Assembly: GCA_023475715.1 (NCBI GenBank)
Contig: JAMCVO010000187.1
Span: forward strand, 1-6,272
Source: Actinomycetota bacterium
GTDB taxonomy: Bacteria > Actinomycetota > Humimicrobiia > Humimicrobiales > Humimicrobiaceae
Direction: 5' to 3'
Length of the DNA: 6,272 nucleotides
Within the stretch, counting starts at the first letter, position 1. Every line of letters starts with the position of its first letter. The translations under genes and the position numbers were made by a program. The notes beneath the pieces were generated by a model that was not told where the DNA came from, made no database searches, and was given only the letters and a program-made list of their open reading frames with translations. Below are positions 6,256 to 6,272 of this stretch, in pieces.

Positions 6256-6272
6256 GATTTTGAATAAGTTTT
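6245..6272 (+). CDS. Possible start of a downstream gene, partial
   Basis: An ATG at 6245 lies in another frame inside the last codons of the MerR-like gene, overlapping it by 11 nt. It opens MTSKILNKF and has no stop before the right edge. GAGGG at 6232-6236 is 8 nt upstream, a proper ribosome-binding spacing. The overlap is typical of translationally coupled operon genes. Only nine codons are visible, so neither its reality nor its function can be judged from this window. Confidence 0.4.

Overview
The window is a compact stretch of an AT-rich bacterial genome, roughly one third G+C by eye, with many AGA, ATA and TTA codons. It carries ordinary chromosomal cargo: a two-part potassium uptake system, a two-subunit ABC exporter, and a small divergent MerR-type regulator. 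No RNA gene, insertion sequence, CRISPR array or phage gene is visible. The lineage cannot be fixed from this sequence. The Ktr-like potassium genes and the exporter suit a Firmicutes-like or other low-GC bacterium. The regulator resembles HspR-type MerR proteins, which are commoner in Actinobacteria and some deep-branching or candidate phyla than in Firmicutes.

Layout. Four genes run leftward on the minus strand, in transcription order: a TrkH/KtrB potassium channel subunit (5654-4308), its TrkA/KtrA regulatory RCK subunit (4178-3516), and two ABC exporter half-transporters (3417-1489, then 1486 to beyond the left edge). The last two are separated by only 2 nt and are surely co-translated. 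On the plus strand, a MerR-like gene (5896-6255) reads away from trkH across a very AT-rich 241-nt divergent spacer. That spacer contains a good sigma70-type promoter for the regulator and two short dyads. A further gene seems to begin inside the 3' end of the regulator at 6245 and leaves the window.

How the genes work together. KtrB forms the ion path and KtrA forms the cytosolic nucleotide-sensing ring that gates it. The exporter looks like a heterodimer. The 642-residue subunit has Asp in place of the catalytic Walker B Glu, so it probably supplies the degenerate ATP site; its downstream partner would have to supply the active one, but that part of the partner lies outside the window.

Main points worth a second look: (1) the 642-residue subunit probably starts 12 codons upstream at a non-standard ATT codon with a well-placed ribosome-binding site; (2) the same protein has a hydrophilic insert of about 60 residues inside its nucleotide-binding domain, just after the A-loop; (3) there is a 19-nt near-perfect dyad in the divergent spacer; (4) the MerR-like protein has a short tail with a CPEDVVLC cysteine pair. 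I saw no clearly new multi-gene system.
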